DNA from: Dirofilaria immitis
Taxonomy: Eukaryota; Nematoda; Chromadorea; Rhabditida; Onchocercidae
Assembly: GCA_024305405.1 (NCBI GenBank)
Contig: JAKNDB010000085.1
Location: forward strand, 124,001 to 188,000
Direction of reading: 5' to 3'
DNA length: 64,000 bases
The notes beneath the pieces were generated by a model that saw nothing but the letters and a program-made list of their open reading frames with translations, was not told the DNA's origin and did not search any database. Position numbers and translations under genes: made by a program. Positions 31,601 to 53,958 of the stretch are shown one piece after another. How positions within the stretch are numbered: the first letter of the stretch is position 1; each line of letters starts with the position of its first letter.

Positions 31601-32678
31601 AAGTAGAATAAAAGAATTAAGGCTAATAATAACCAATAAAAATTAAACTATTTAATAAAAGCAACTGCAGAAAAAGCAAATACTGTTTACATTCATACTT
31701 GATGATCTGGAATATAGCCCAATCGACGCTCAAAATCCGAAATGCCACCAATGTGCAATCGATGAATTTGTCGTGAGAAACGTTTGATAATATTTTGCAT
31801 TTTAAGGATGCAATTGCTCGACTGTGAAACCGGACTGTTCACGCAGGTACGCCGAACATTGGATGTTAATGCCATAACTTTGAAATCGTTGCCCGCAATA
31901 CTTATATTCATTACTGGCTCGACCCTCTAAAAAATTAATAATCAGGAATGCTCTCTTTTTAAAAATTACAGGAACTCGGAAAAATCGAAATGATAACAAT
32001 GGTGGTCTAAATGGAAGAATGAAAGCCTAATCCAAGGAATCAATGCCTTCTCTTGCTAGGAACAAGAGCACACACTTCATATAAATTATATACAGGTAAA
32101 CTTCCATAAGATTTATAACATAACAAAAGGATATACCGTGAAATACATATCCAAAACACTGTTATCATTATCATAGCTGATATAAGGAACGCGCGAACTT
32201 AAATCATTCATAATTATGCTGCAAAGTTCCAAATTCTGTCGATCCTTAATATCATTCACGAAACTGACTACTTGGCGCATAATTACATCATTAAAGTATA
32301 CTTGCTTTCCTGCATCCCATTCATCTGTTGAAAATGTATATTAGCAAATCTAATAAACTACATACATTAAATAAGATGCGATACTATTCCTGAACAATTA
32401 CTATCCTGATTAACAAATATTATTTCTGTACCACTAAATTAAATCTATTTTTTGCTTGCAACTTTTGTTTATCCGCAAAACAATAATCAGAATCAAGAAG
32501 CTTCGTTTCGTTATTTCAACCACTAAATAAAATTCCCTTCAAGGATCTTAATCGCTAAATACTTGAGCTTATCGAAATAAAAAAAGTTAACAAAATAAGT
32601 GATACCATTATTGCCTAAGAAATTGCATCTGTCTTCGTCCTGTTCCATGTCTTCCTCTTTTTCAGCGTCTGCCATCAT
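28602..32678 (-). CDS. F-box / leucine-rich-repeat protein, about ten exons, frame-broken in this assembly
   Basis: Probable substrate-binding subunit of an SCF ubiquitin ligase. Minus-strand exons are 32678-32606, 32324-32137, 31926-31699, 30988-30888, 30810-30716, 30554-30385, 30267-30082, 29725-29463, 29268-29049 and 28798-28602, about 574 residues. An acidic start (EKEEDMEQDED) precedes a divergent F-box (YFNDVIMRQVVSFVNDIKD). Many LRR strands follow, e.g. KLSILYIAID, QLRVLRLFGF, QITELSIINL, RLDTLYVRDL and HIEAVILGG. The C-terminus has a CPGC pair and a DDDDDIP end. The first three and last three exons are clean. The fourth has a stop next to an A5 run (30943-30947). The seventh needs a base at 30245-30249 to keep its LRRs. 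The sixth needs one at 30501-30504 or starts at a later acceptor. These could be assembly indels or early pseudogenisation; I favour indels because other genes here show the same. Confidence 0.8.
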
Positions 32679-35600
32679 CAATCACACGACTTTACAAAAA
32701 TAAAGATTAAAAATATTATTAATCAAATCCTGAAACTAAAAAAGCGCATCAACTGATACTACATAAATTTGATCTACCACATAATCAGCCATAGACGCAT
32801 AACTATCAGAAAAGAATGATACTATTTAACATCTGTTTATCTTTTCGGAATATCCAATTTATCAAAAATATAAATAAAAGAAATAGGTAAGGCAATAATT
32901 TGACTAGTAAATTGGTTACATAGTCCACAGATATATGATCTATCACACACGAATCACGTTCGATATTTTTGATCACTAGCATGATATAAAAAAAAAAAAC
33001 TAAAAAAATACATGGGAAATAAAAAATGAATTTAAATTCTTTGATTGAATTTTACAGAGTAATAAATAAATATATATAAGTTTTTAATAACGTAACACAT
33101 ATACGATGATAACAACTGCGAATAAAATTTGAAAAAGTTATTAAATACATAGTAGCAAATATTCCATGGATAAAAAAGTGAACAAAAGAAAATGATTAAA
33201 TAAGAATGTTTTAGAAAAAATAAAGAATAATGAAAGTGAGATCAAGTTATTTCACTGTATGGTAGAGAAGAAAATTGGTATAGGAACAAGCTGTAAAACA
33301 TATATAGTGAATATTTCGAAATAATTAAATGATATAATTTGGCAATGATTTAACAATTAGGAACAATGTAAAAGCAAAAACTAAATCAAATGACAATATT
33401 TAATTACGAGAATTAATCATTCGTATGATAAATTTAGAAAATGAGCAATATGAAATATTCCTAAAGAAGAATTAACAATCATTAAACATTTAACCGCATA
33501 TACCAAACATTCAAATATTATGCTAATGAACATCACACCTACATACGCACCAATAAACACAACAACAGCTCATCAATGCAAATGTCAATGCCAATGTCAC
33601 ACACTACTCATAATTTTTGTTCCCGCTTCAACTTCTTTTTATTTTTTTAATGCGGTCCTTATTTATGCAAAGTGAAAATTTTCTCATCTTAGTACAATTT
33701 GAAAATGTTCAATGAAAAAGTGATATGATATGATTTATTTGTATGATAATATGTACTATATGATGAAATGTAACTTAACTGATGAGTTTGAATAGTTGCT
33801 GATCTTTTAATCATCATTTATCATTTTCATTTTTGACAAATCATTGATTAAGTTATTTAAAATATCTTAAGCTTTTTAAATCATTTTCTAGACAAAAAGT
33901 CTTCTTTTATCAAAGAAAAATTCATTGAAATCTACAAGACAGTAATAACTTAAGCAGAAACAAAGATGTAGTCATTTTTCTCCAACGTTAATATATCCTT
34001 TTCATTATTTCTCGAATTCAATTACCATTCTCACAAATGAAATCTTCTCCTTCATTTTTCTATAAATTTCTATTTTTTTTTATATGAAATGGAACATGCT
34101 TGCATATAAATATTGATTATTTAATTATCATATAATTAATAAGTTGGATAGAGCTTAATTTTTGACCATTATTATCTTGAAGAATAACATGGGCGTAAAA
34201 AATAAAAATTAATTTTTCTTTTTAAATCGAACTATTCTCTTCTTGTACTTCCTTTTCTATTCTTAATTTTTATTTAATATATTCTTATTCATACGATAAA
34301 GTTTGAAAATAATTGATGAAGTTATTTTTAATTTTAATTTGTAGTATTATTATTTTTTTGAAAATTTCCATTACCATCTTTTTCAGAAAATGTTTGCTTA
34401 ATTTTATAATTGCAGTCTTTGTAAAATATAATTTGCTACTATTATTTTATAAAAATTGAAAATAAAACTACGCTCTCGACAATATTGTCGAGATTTATGG
34501 ATAATTTAAAAATTTTTAAGATAATAATAAGAATAAATTGATTATACGAGCCTAATATCAGCGTATTTGCTTATCTGCCATAACGAATGAATAATAGCTG
34601 ATACGGGAACTTCTTGGCTGTAGATATGATTAATCTAAGATCTAGCCCTTCTATCTATCTCAATCTTTGGAAGCAAAGTTCATCTTTTCAAGAATCCTTG
34701 ATATCTAATTTCTTGTCAACCTTAGCAATATGATATGGAAACTTAAAATGTCATTATTACATGCGCTAAAGAATGTTAATATATATATATATATCATTAA
34801 TATATCACTATAGACTAAAGAATTAATATATATCACTATAGACTGGTCATAGTCTTAGATTACCTGAATTACCGCAATATCAATTATTGTTCAGTAGGCC
34901 TAATCTTATTATCGATAATAGCTAATTAGTTCAGCTATTTCAAACAGCTTGCTAGCCAAATAACTTTTTTTTTCAAACAGCTTCATGAAAACTTCAGTTT
35001 GAAGATTATGGTGATGAGGAGCTTTGTCTGTGGAATCTGCAATGATGTGAATCGCCTGTTATAAATTCAAAAATTATTTGCGATCATATAACTTTAAGAA
35101 GTTTTTTATTGATACTAATTCGGAAGGATAGGTGAGTGTGAATTTTTCTTATTTATTTATAGTGTCAACTCCAAATGAATTGACTTTTGCAGCTTTAGCT
35201 TAGGCTGAAATAATCTTCGAAATGTTTAAAGCCTAATTTAACTCTCGAAATAATATATTTCATTTGTGTGCTAGATCTAGTTTGTTAGTTCATATTTTGT
35301 TAGAATTATTTATCATCTTTCGTTTATCATTGACATAAAATTTTTTTGAAATTAATCTAATTAAATCCAATGCGCGAATTATTTCAATATGCGACAGAAA
35401 CGGTGATTGGAGTTAGTTGTAAGTCATGAAAACGAATTGAAATTTAAAGAGGATATCATTCATCCATTGGTCTGTTTTTTCTATCCATTCATAAAAATTG
35501 TATACTGCGATATTTGCACCTTAATTTTGGAGTAATGTATATTTGCATTGCATCTTGAATATTTGGAACTGGTGATAATGGTTACTGATCGGTAATAACG

Positions 35601-36914
35601 ATGCTGTGATGGACAACAGCTTTATGCTTATGGAAAACTAACGTTTCACATATGCGAACTACTCATTTAATCTATCGTAGACTAAGTGTCAATACTACCA
35701 GAAGCTCTCGTTCTTCAGGCACAATAATATACTAATTATCAGATATGATTTATTTTCGATCTCTTCAATTTACAGCTCAACTAGAATGGACTTAGAATAT
35801 CATTGGGCTGCGGTGGTAGTAGTGCAGTATAGCGCAGTATTTACTTCACGGATATTAGTTATTAACTATTAACAATGATCATACGATTCGAGTCATTTTT
35901 AAGGTAAAATATAGTTTAAGATGCATTGATACAGAATGTGTTCTATTTACTGAGAATCATATATTATGATGCATTAACAATCAGTGGAGCCATTACGTTA
36001 AGATATACGAAATGGCTTCAAATATCCTAATTGCGGTCCATTTCTCTTTTTATTACCTCCGAGTTATCTATAACATCACTTTTTGATGTGGAGTGGAAGT
36101 ATAGTCTAAATACTGGAAATGCTATGCCTTGTAGGGCAGTGAGATAGTAGAATACTTGAAGTTAGATCTGTGGAATGATTTATTTCTGAAGCATTGCAAA
36201 TAATTTATTCTTAATGAATGATTTGTCTAATTGTTACGTCTGCTTGATCGAATGAAATTATCAGATCTATGTAAAGAAGGGACATCATAAGCAAGGCTTT
36301 GTATGATGCCAGTACTATATGTCTAATCGCATCCTAAATATGTTCTTTATCGATGAAGAATCGATTTTAGTACAGTTCTCGTAATTACTGATTATTCGAT
36401 AAGATCTACTACTGGTATTACTTTATCGTTAATTGTAGATGACAATAGTTTGAAAGAAGATTTGTCACAATTTTATTGGTCGCATTAACATGTTGTTTAT
36501 CTTTCATGCTAGTCATAATATTTCGAGCTGTCTAGCGTCAAAATCAATGGCTCAAACGACGGACGGAACGATTACAGCAGCTACTGAAGAAATGCTTCTT
36601 AGAACAGTTCGTCATTTTACGATTTGTGGACTTATGTGCCACAAGTAATGATGCTATGATACTACATGTTGAAATAAAAACAACGCTGATTTTATGATAC
36701 CACAACACATATAACTGCATATCAGAGAGTAAGAGCAGATGAGTATGATTTTATAAACATCTAATTCTGATCAATAGAATAGTTGCTAAAGGTTAGTTAA
36801 TTCAAGATAAATATAGAAATTTTCTTCTTGACAAGAATTGTGCTGAGAAAAGCTTTCTTTGCTTAGTACAGTCATCGTAACCCGTAATTACTGATTATTC
36901 GATCTCAAACTTAG

Positions 36915-37490
36915 ATAATTAAGCATGCGAAGGTAAATATATCGATCGTAATGAATTTTTTCGGTAATAATTGTAACGAAGAAAGCAAGCGAAATGCTGC
37001 TTAACAACGCAAATAAAATATAAGGATGATTAAAATGAAGGATGAGAATGAGATGAGCACCAAAAAAAAAAATTGATGATCAAATTGAATAGTCGAATAA
37101 AATAAAAATCAAAGCACCAAATGGCAATTGATAATGCTTGCTAAGTAACCACTGCTTGAAACATACATGCCAGTTAACTGCGAGAAGATCATTTTTGTAT
37201 ATATATCGCTGATCTTTGATCTTTATAGTGGGCGGTAGCTTATCATACATTAATCATACGAAAATTATCATCGATATTATAACATTTTAGATAATTAGCA
37301 TAGATTTGAATATTTTAAACTTGTACTTAAACTTTGTTATAAGGAAGGAACAAAGAGGAGAATTAGATGAATGATTCATTATATTAGATATCGTAAAATT
37401 TGTTTATGTTAGATGATGATGATGATGATGAGTTATGCGAGAAATGATAAATTGATTATTTCGATATATTTATATTATAAATTATTTCTA
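36915..37490. repeat. Dispersed repeat, copy B (copy A at 8045-8450)
   Basis: Blocks shared in the same order with 8045-8450 include AAAATGAAGGATGAGAATGA, AATTGAATAGTCGAAT, CTTTGTTATA and ATGATTCATT, then a TTAGATGAT...GAGT block and a ...ATATTTA...ATTATTT block. The copies have diverged by indels. No coding capacity is seen. It could be an old nonautonomous element (inference). Confidence 0.7.
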
Positions 37491-40400
37491 AGTTTTACGA
37501 TAGAAGATAGCTCAGAATATTTGATATTATGAAATATGAAGATTAGACGATTTAAAAAAGATGTAAATTTTACAGGTATGAAATTAGTCTAGAATAGGCG
37601 GAAAAATATAGTTTAGATAATTAAAGCTCTTAATCCTATTCTATCAGACGAAAAGAGATATCATAAAAGATAAAATTGACAAAGCTATTATGTAACTCTT
37701 TCATCATCTTTTGGTGTACTATTAGCGATTTCTTCCGCATGAACAATTTGATTTTGTAGGAGAATTATCTTGCTCTTTTGATATGTTTACACTCATTAAG
37801 ATAGCATCCTCTCTCTAGGATATAGAAATTTCTTTACTGCAATTAATTGAATAAAATTAGTATTACTACTATAAGTAGTAATAGCTAGTAGTGTATTTTG
37901 ATTTTGAACAACTTTAGTATCCCGTGGGAAGTTTAACGAAGTCTATGAACCATGCCAACTAGTGACTGACAAATGCAATTAAATGATTATTACCCGCTTT
38001 TTTACTCGGGAAATTTGATTTTGTCGAAGAAAAACTGACTATAAAATTTTCAATCGAAAGGGATTTGTTGTTGTTTTTTTTTTTTTTTTTTCAATGTTAA
38101 TTTACTCAGCGATATTTGCATGATATAGCGAAGAATTCAAGAAATATTTTTTGACAAGTTAGGCAGTATATGTTTATAATTCATTAATACCTTATGCTAA
38201 TTAGTTTGAATTAATTTCAATTTTAATATCAATAAGATTTTGCTGCAAATGAATCTTATTGGCGTCAATGTTTAAATTCATTTTTAGTCGTGATTTTAGT
38301 GTTGACACCTTTTGATATTAATAAATCGTAGAAGGAATTATTCTGAAGATATGATAAGAGAGCAATATGTTATTTCAATACCTGTTTGACAATGTAATAT
38401 AGCAGTTAAATTGTTATCATAATTTAAGTTTATCAATCGCCCAATTTCAATTTACTAGTGATATGAGGGTTATGAATTTTTTGCTTCAACTGATATCTTT
38501 TTTACTTAATTTAGTAATAAAATCACTTGAAAATCTAAAGAATTGTATTTTCTGATTATCGGACTTTGTAATATGCAAAATGCTATTTGCGACAAAGAAT
38601 CGTAGCATTTGAAATTTAAAATTTAGAATCACTTCATTAATTAGTTGTAACTGCTTATACCAAAGTGATTCTACGAATAAAGCCACTGTTCCATAAAATA
38701 TACTTTATACTAATTAACATACCAAAAAAAAACAAAAAAAGCTTTGCTATAAGACTTATAAAGATAATTCAAAACGATTTTTGATAGAGCAATTTAAATT
38801 AATCGTTTGAAAAATTGAACAGGTAGAGGTGATGAATGAATATAATAGCCTTAGGCTTCTCGTTGAAGTTAATTATAAGCATATATCTAGGTTAATATTA
38901 TAAATGATATTTAGGGATAAAATTCGTTCAAATATTTGAATAAAATGAAATCAATTATACTTAAATATCTCTCTGTAAACAACAATACAAGTGAACAGTT
39001 AACATTAAATCAGTGTTTTTTTTGGCTCTCTTCGGTTTAAACTTTTAAATCAATGCTTTTTTTTCTTGACTGTTTATTATTTCAATCAATATTTTTGGCT
39101 CTGTATGATTTTTAAATATTGCAATTATAATATATCTGATCTATGAACGGTAATTTTCCTTGTTTGTTGTCCAATGTATTCAGCGTGATTATTTGGCTAC
39201 TAATAGCCGTCAATACTTCTTCATCCCTAGTACCTATGTTCAAATAGCTTATGTCCCAGTTTTTGTTCTATCTAAGTAATCAAAATGTGAATCACATTTA
39301 TAATATTGCCAATCATCGCCCTCAATCGAATATTCTTTCCAAAAAAAAAAATTTCCCAGATTATCTTAGTGCAGGAACGGCTGAACTTCAGTAGTCAAGA
39401 AAAGATATTAAAAAAAAAAAAAAAAAAATCATCACCAGATTCATATATCATCTTAAAAACAATCAAACATTTCTTATAAAGACTTCATTTTACATGTTGG
39501 ATACATTTCTTGAGAATATTATTTTATGTTTCACTCTGGCATAGTATTTCAATCCTCAAAATATCTCCATTTATTCCAATTTTTTAATAACGAAATCGAA
39601 AATAAGAAAGTTAATGTTCCCAGACTAGTTTTTTCAATTCAACTATTTGTTTAACTTGAAATATGAGAATGAAATGACTATTTTATAGGTGATCGATCAT
39701 ATTAAGGTGAATTTAAATACATTCCTCGATTCAGTTTACTTTGTCCATAGCTAGAAAGGTTATCTATAAATTGTACCAGGCGAAGCAACTTTTTTTTCTT
39801 TACGCAGAACGAGTTGTTAAACTAAATTTTTTTCAACTAAAATCTCTTATATGATTTTTTGGCGAAGGTTGTATTAAAATACGTGTAACAACCAAACTTA
39901 CTGTCATAAATATCTAGAAATCGATGAGGATGAATGAATCTTTTACGCGTCCACGATGAAATAAAATATGTCTGATGATAAAAGTTCTTAGAGAAATGTT
40001 AAACTTAGAAGTGAAACTGATGAAGTGAGGAAGTGGAATTATTTCAAATAACTTATTATGAACAATTTTAATAATTCAAAAGCTACGATGAATCTATTTG
40101 AATTTATGCAGATTTTTTTATTACATTGAATTCAATGCTTGAAATATATCGTTTTAATTCTTCCCGATAACATTAATGACGACATGATATTGGTTATATT
40201 CATTTCGATTTCTCAATTATTTACTTTTGCTTAGAATTTTATCAGAAATAATTTAAGAAAATGAATTGTTATTAAATTATTAAAGACCATGTATAACAAC
40301 TATTTATTAATACCAGAATGAATCTAAAATTGAATTTTCCCATCGGTAGTGTATCATGATTTTCGATCTTTTCGATGTTATCGCCTTCCTTGATGATATC

Positions 40401-42687
40401 ATTTAAAAAAAAAAAAAAAAAATTATGAAATTCTCCTTTTCATGAAATTTCACAAATGCAAATATTTTGTTGTTCTACCCAAGTAATACCAAACGATTTT
40501 TTTAGCACAAACTTTTTCACAATAAAATTCTTATTATCAATCCTATATGTTGCTTACGGCTTGTTACATCCATTAATCACAGTATCATTGTATGAAAACA
40601 ATTATTTCTTATGCTTCTTGAATGGATTGAGAAAATTCTACTCATATGTCGAAGATTCTTGTCCTTAGCAGCGAAAAATGCCAAGTCAGATGAAAAAAAT
40701 GCCTTATCGCTTATTGGCTATTGAGAAATTTCATATAATAACTTATTATCCGATCTATCCACTAACACATTTTGATTACTTTCAAGCCTTCAGGCTTTAC
40801 AAGTTTATATCAAATTTTCGTAATCAAAAAATGAGATAACAATTGAATGAGGCTTAATTTTAAAGATTCAAATAGGATTAAATTATTGATAAAAATTTTA
40901 AATATTTTGAATGATAATTAAGCCATTTCCTTAATCCATTCAAGGTTGCTGATAAAGGAAATGTTTTCAAAAATATTGTTTATTGTTTAGTTTAATTTAG
41001 GATGAATAAAAAATAATTTAACCAATTCATCTCCTATTTTATCCATTCAAAAATGACAGCAATTCATTCACTGTGCAGGAGAGATATATTCTTTTTTTTT
41101 TTTTGAATAAAAGCAAAATTCAAAAACAGAATTTACTGATTGTTGACAATATTTCAATTCAATATATACACTCTTTCTCATTCGCTGTTCCTTCCTCATG
41201 ACAGATTCTCATCCGATCGATGATTGCATCATTTTTATTTCGATGCCTATATTATTCATTGGTAGAGAGCGGGGATGAGAAATGATTAAGACCTGATTTG
41301 CATAATTTTTCTATTATTTGTTATTCAGTATGTCTTTTTTCTTTTTTAATACATCTATTTTTGGCTTTCGATCGAATTCTCGATTCGCAATTCTTCAAAT
41401 ATCATCGCCATACAATGATGTTTTTAAGCATAGATTGTATTCATTTGTTGGATGTTCATAACATATTTTATAGATAATTGATAAGTTACTGATTACTTCA
41501 AATGCTATAACTGATACAATTGATTCCTATAATTAAGCTTGCCATGATTGATTCTACTTTATCTTTTTTCTTTTTTTTTTTTTTTTGATATGAAGTAGAA
41601 TAAATCTTGTAAAAATTGAGATTTTCTTTATCAAAATTAATTCCTTAAATAGTAATTTTGTGATGTAGAAAAAAAAAAAGAAGATAGAATCAAGATTATT
41701 AATTTAAGATTTAGCTTTCTTGACAAAATTTCAAATGAAGATTTCTTTGATCTATTAGAAGGAAAAAATTGACGTTATTATTATTATTATACGAGATTGA
41801 TTATTTAATATATAATATTCTTATGAAATCATAGAGGAGGAATTAAGGCTGCTATAAATAATTTTCAATTTCTATTTAATACATTTTTTTCAATCGTTGT
41901 TATCCATTTAGCAAAAATGAATTGGTAGTTACTTGAAAAAGCACGAATTCTATGAATAATTTATAAGCTCTATTCCAACACTAATCACAATTTTCACGAA
42001 TGACATTTATTCGAAGGATAAATTTTACAACTGTCAAGATTTATCGGTATTTTTTTGTGCTTATATATCATTTTGATTTTAGACGATATAGCTTAAAAAA
42101 TGTTTGGATCAAAAAGTTCAAACACATTAGTAAAGTGAATTTTCAAAGCAAAAAACTTTAGGTATCTGATAAATGTGCTTTTACATTAGTAACAGATGTA
42201 GAAAATAAAAGAATACTTACTATATGATGATAAGCACATTTTTCTATTTCTAATAATAAACTTTTTAGCATCAATAAAATAAATTATATCAGTAAAATAA
42301 ATGAATTGAATTACGATGATATTCGATTTTTAATTTTATTAGATAATGATAATGAATGAAACAAACAGAAATTTTATCTTTTGCCGTTTAAAAAAATTTA
42401 AACAACTAAACGTATATACATCTATCTCATGAAAGATGTTTTCTCTCTCTCTTTTAATGAATATATATATATATATATATATATGTGGGTGATAATGGAT
42501 ATGTTTACGCAAACATTAGAATAATTTTTTTTTCCTTCAAAAAAGTTTTAATTTTAATTGGAAAAAAAACAATTGATATATCATCAAAGGCTTTTTCCTC
42601 TTTCTTCTTTTTTTTTTTTGGGTCTATTATATTTTAAAATATTAAATTAAATTAATGTGCAAAAACGAATGTAAAATTCATTTAATT

Positions 42688-43216
42688 TATTCCATTCCAT
42701 TTATTTCATTTCATTTCAATTCATTTCATTCCAATTCATTTCTTTTCAATTCATTTCTTTTCAATTCATTTCAATCCATTTCATTTTATTTCATTTCATT
42801 TCATTCCATTTCAATCATTTCATTTCAGTTCATTTCTTTTCAATTCATTTCTTTTCAATTCATTTCAATCCATTTCATTTCATTTCAATTCATTTCATTT
42901 CAATTCATTTCTTTTCAATTCATTTCTTTTCAATTCATTTCTTTTCATTTCATTTCATTTCATTTCATTTCAGTTCATTTCATTTCATTTCTTTTCTTTT
43001 CAATTCATTTCTTTTCATTTCAATTCATTTCATTTCATTTCGATTCATTCCATTTCAATCATTTCATTTCAGTTCATTTCTTTTCAATTCATTTCTTTTC
43101 AATTCATTTCTCTTCATTTCATTTCATTTCATTTCATTTCATTTCATTTCATTTCATTTCATTTCAATTCATTTCATTTCATTTCAATTCATTTCATTTT
43201 TTTTACTTTTATTCAA
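42688..43216. repeat. ATTTC pentanucleotide satellite
   Basis: About 530 bp of CATTT/ATTTC pentamers with scattered AATTC and CTTTT variants, including a perfect block near 43117-43165. It gives a spurious Phe/Ser/His/Ile reading frame. Confidence 0.96.
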
Positions 43217-43629
43217 TTTATTTCATTTAATTTTTAATCGAATCATGCAAAGCGATAAATTAAATAAATCGTTGAAAAATATATATATGTATATGTATCG
43301 CTTAACTCTTTTACACTGATATTGCTAATTTTAGTTAGAGATAATTTTATTTTGCAATCTATAATTTTAGTTATAAAATTTAAAACATATCGTAGTATTG
43401 TTGAAGGAGAAATTTTGTTTTTTTTTTCTTTTTTCAACATAACTAAAATGATAATTAATAATACATATTTTGCATGCATAATTTTTCAATAAGAATTTCA
43501 TCTCAACAATAAATGGATTAATTTATATTTTATTTTTACTTTACCAATTTGAAGTATAAATTTTTGCCATTTAAAATTTAAACTTTTTTTCTTACATTTT
43601 TTTACATTGCTAATCGATACTTATCAATT

Positions 43630-43960
43630 ATTAAGAAATTATATTCATCGTATAGGAATTAATTTGATAAATTTTAATTATTGATTTTGCATTATTATCA
43701 TTATTACTAGCGTAATAATGATATCGAGAGTTATAGTTAGCTAATTATTAAATAGAATTATAATAAAGTTTCTTCTAAAATGCTTCAAATGATGATATTT
43801 ATCTATTATTAAGAAATTATATTTGATAAATTTTAATTATTGATTTTGTATTATTAGTATCGTTATTATTATAATGATATCGAGAGTTATGACTAACTAA
43901 TTATTAAGTTAGAATTATAATAAACTTTTTCTAAAATACTTTAAATGATGTCATCTTATT
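43630..43960. repeat. Diverged tandem duplication, about 170-bp period
   Basis: Two copies sharing ATTATTAAGAAATTATATT, GATAAATTTTAATTATTGAT, AATGATATCGAGAGTTAT and AGAATTATAATAAA in order, with several indels between them. Confidence 0.85.
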
Positions 43961-45054
43961 AAGCAGTTTTTTTGTAAGCTAAAATTAATTAAATTTTTTT
44001 TTGCAATAAATTAATTTATCGATTAATATTATTTCAACCAATCAATTGTTTATAGGCAAATTAAAACAACGATCATTAGGAAGATCATCGATTTATTTTT
44101 TGAAAAATTATAAGAATCAAATTGCTATTCTTATGAGAATTCTATTGTATATATATATATATATATATATATCATTACATATTATATTCGTAATTCGAGA
44201 TTTTATCTCATCTAACTCAATACTCAATACTGATAATTTAAATACATTAAGAGATGATCGTTTCGTATTACTTTCATACTCATTTTTTAATTTCAATGAA
44301 TTATTTTTATATTATCAAATATAACTATTATTGGAAGTAAAGAATATCTTTGTTTGGAAAAGTTTTGTCTTTTGTTTATTTTATTTTATTTTATTTTTTT
44401 CTTTTTGCTGAGATAGTGTTGTAAGAATTTTTAAAATGTCAGCTGCTCGATATTAGAGAAAAGTTGAAAGCATTGTCGAGAAATGATAGGAATAGATAGA
44501 TTGCATTAATTTTAAAATTTGTTTTTTTTTTTTTTTATCATTTTGATTATAGAAATTTATATTATATGCATATTTATTTTATCGGTTTTGAATGAATGAT
44601 TAGATTGATAGGATGAATTTTCCTATATTAAAATAATAGTCGATCATTGTTTTTCATATTAAATATAATTAATTAAAATTTATTCAATTTATGCTTTTTA
44701 ATTAATTCTATTAATAAAAATTACACGTAACACGTATAATGTACGTCAAACAATATACGCTAAATGATGCTTTAAGGTTGAATTGTTGCAAATATTGCAT
44801 TGATAATTAAAAGCTTACGAAAAGAGAATTGATAAATTAGATGAAAATAATAGAATGATAATATAAGTGTAGGAGTATTGGCCAAGAAAAAATTTTACTA
44901 AATGTGCCATATGTTTGGCTCATAATGACTTCATTATTAGCTAAAAATCATTTCCTTTTTACTTTTTTTTCTCACCTCTTTCATTTCATTTTTACCAAGA
45001 TTTTCCTATCCGATATACTCCGCCTTTTATCGATATTGCTATTGTTAGCATAAC

Positions 45055-45270
45055 TACTATTGTTATTATTATTATTGTTATTATCAGCGTTATTGCTATT
45101 ATCATCCCATTATCAGTTGAAATTATCACTATTATTATCATTTACTAACATTACTATTATCAGTTAACAGTATCATTTTATCATTATTACAGTAAAGTAT
45201 TCAACTTAATAATACTTTGTTACAACCTACTTTGAGTTTCTAATACTAAATTTTATTGCAGATGCATAGC

Positions 45271-45306
<36 letters not shown>

Positions 45307-45500
45307 CAGCGTTATTGCTATTGTCATTCTATTATCAGTTGAAATTATCACTATCGTTATCGTTACTAATATCATTAGCATCAGTTAACAGTATCATTTT
45401 ATCATTATTACAGTTAGCTATTCGACTTAATAATATTTTATTATTACAGTACAACCTATTTCGAATTTCTAATACCAATTTTATTGCTGATTATTTGTTG
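45055..45500. repeat. TTA-rich tandem duplication, about 235-bp period
   Basis: Two copies each contain a TTA microsatellite, TTATCAGCGTTATTGCTATT, ATTATCAGTTGAAATTATCA, CAGTTAACAGTATCATTTTA and ACAACCTA...TTTCTAATAC. It ends about 60 bp before the receptor start codon, so it may be in its promoter. Confidence 0.88.
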
Positions 45501-45561
45501 AAGAATATAATCAGCGTATAATTGATTAAAGCCTATAAATAACAGTTTATGATATTTACGC

Positions 45562-53958
<8,397 letters not shown>

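Larger units (their letters stand above)
32679..45561. other. 12.9-kb gene-poor region between F-box gene and receptor
   Basis: No complete gene recognised. Contents seen: AT-rich DNA with A-rich strand bias just left of 33500, a coding-like island at 36451-36690, one copy of a dispersed repeat at 36915-37490, poly-T/poly-A runs, a pentanucleotide satellite (42688-43216), a diverged tandem duplication (43630-43960), a TA microsatellite (44149-44172) and a TTA-rich tandem duplication (45055-45500). The reading frames at 38486-38686 and 40456-40668 show no family features. Confidence 0.6.

Noticed and set aside
40456..40668. 70-residue hydrophobic frame
   Set aside because: No splice context, family motif or neighbour supports it; expected by chance in AT-rich DNA.
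42655..43230. Long Phe/Ser/His/Ile reading frame
   Set aside because: It is the translation of the ATTTC satellite, with no start context or family features.
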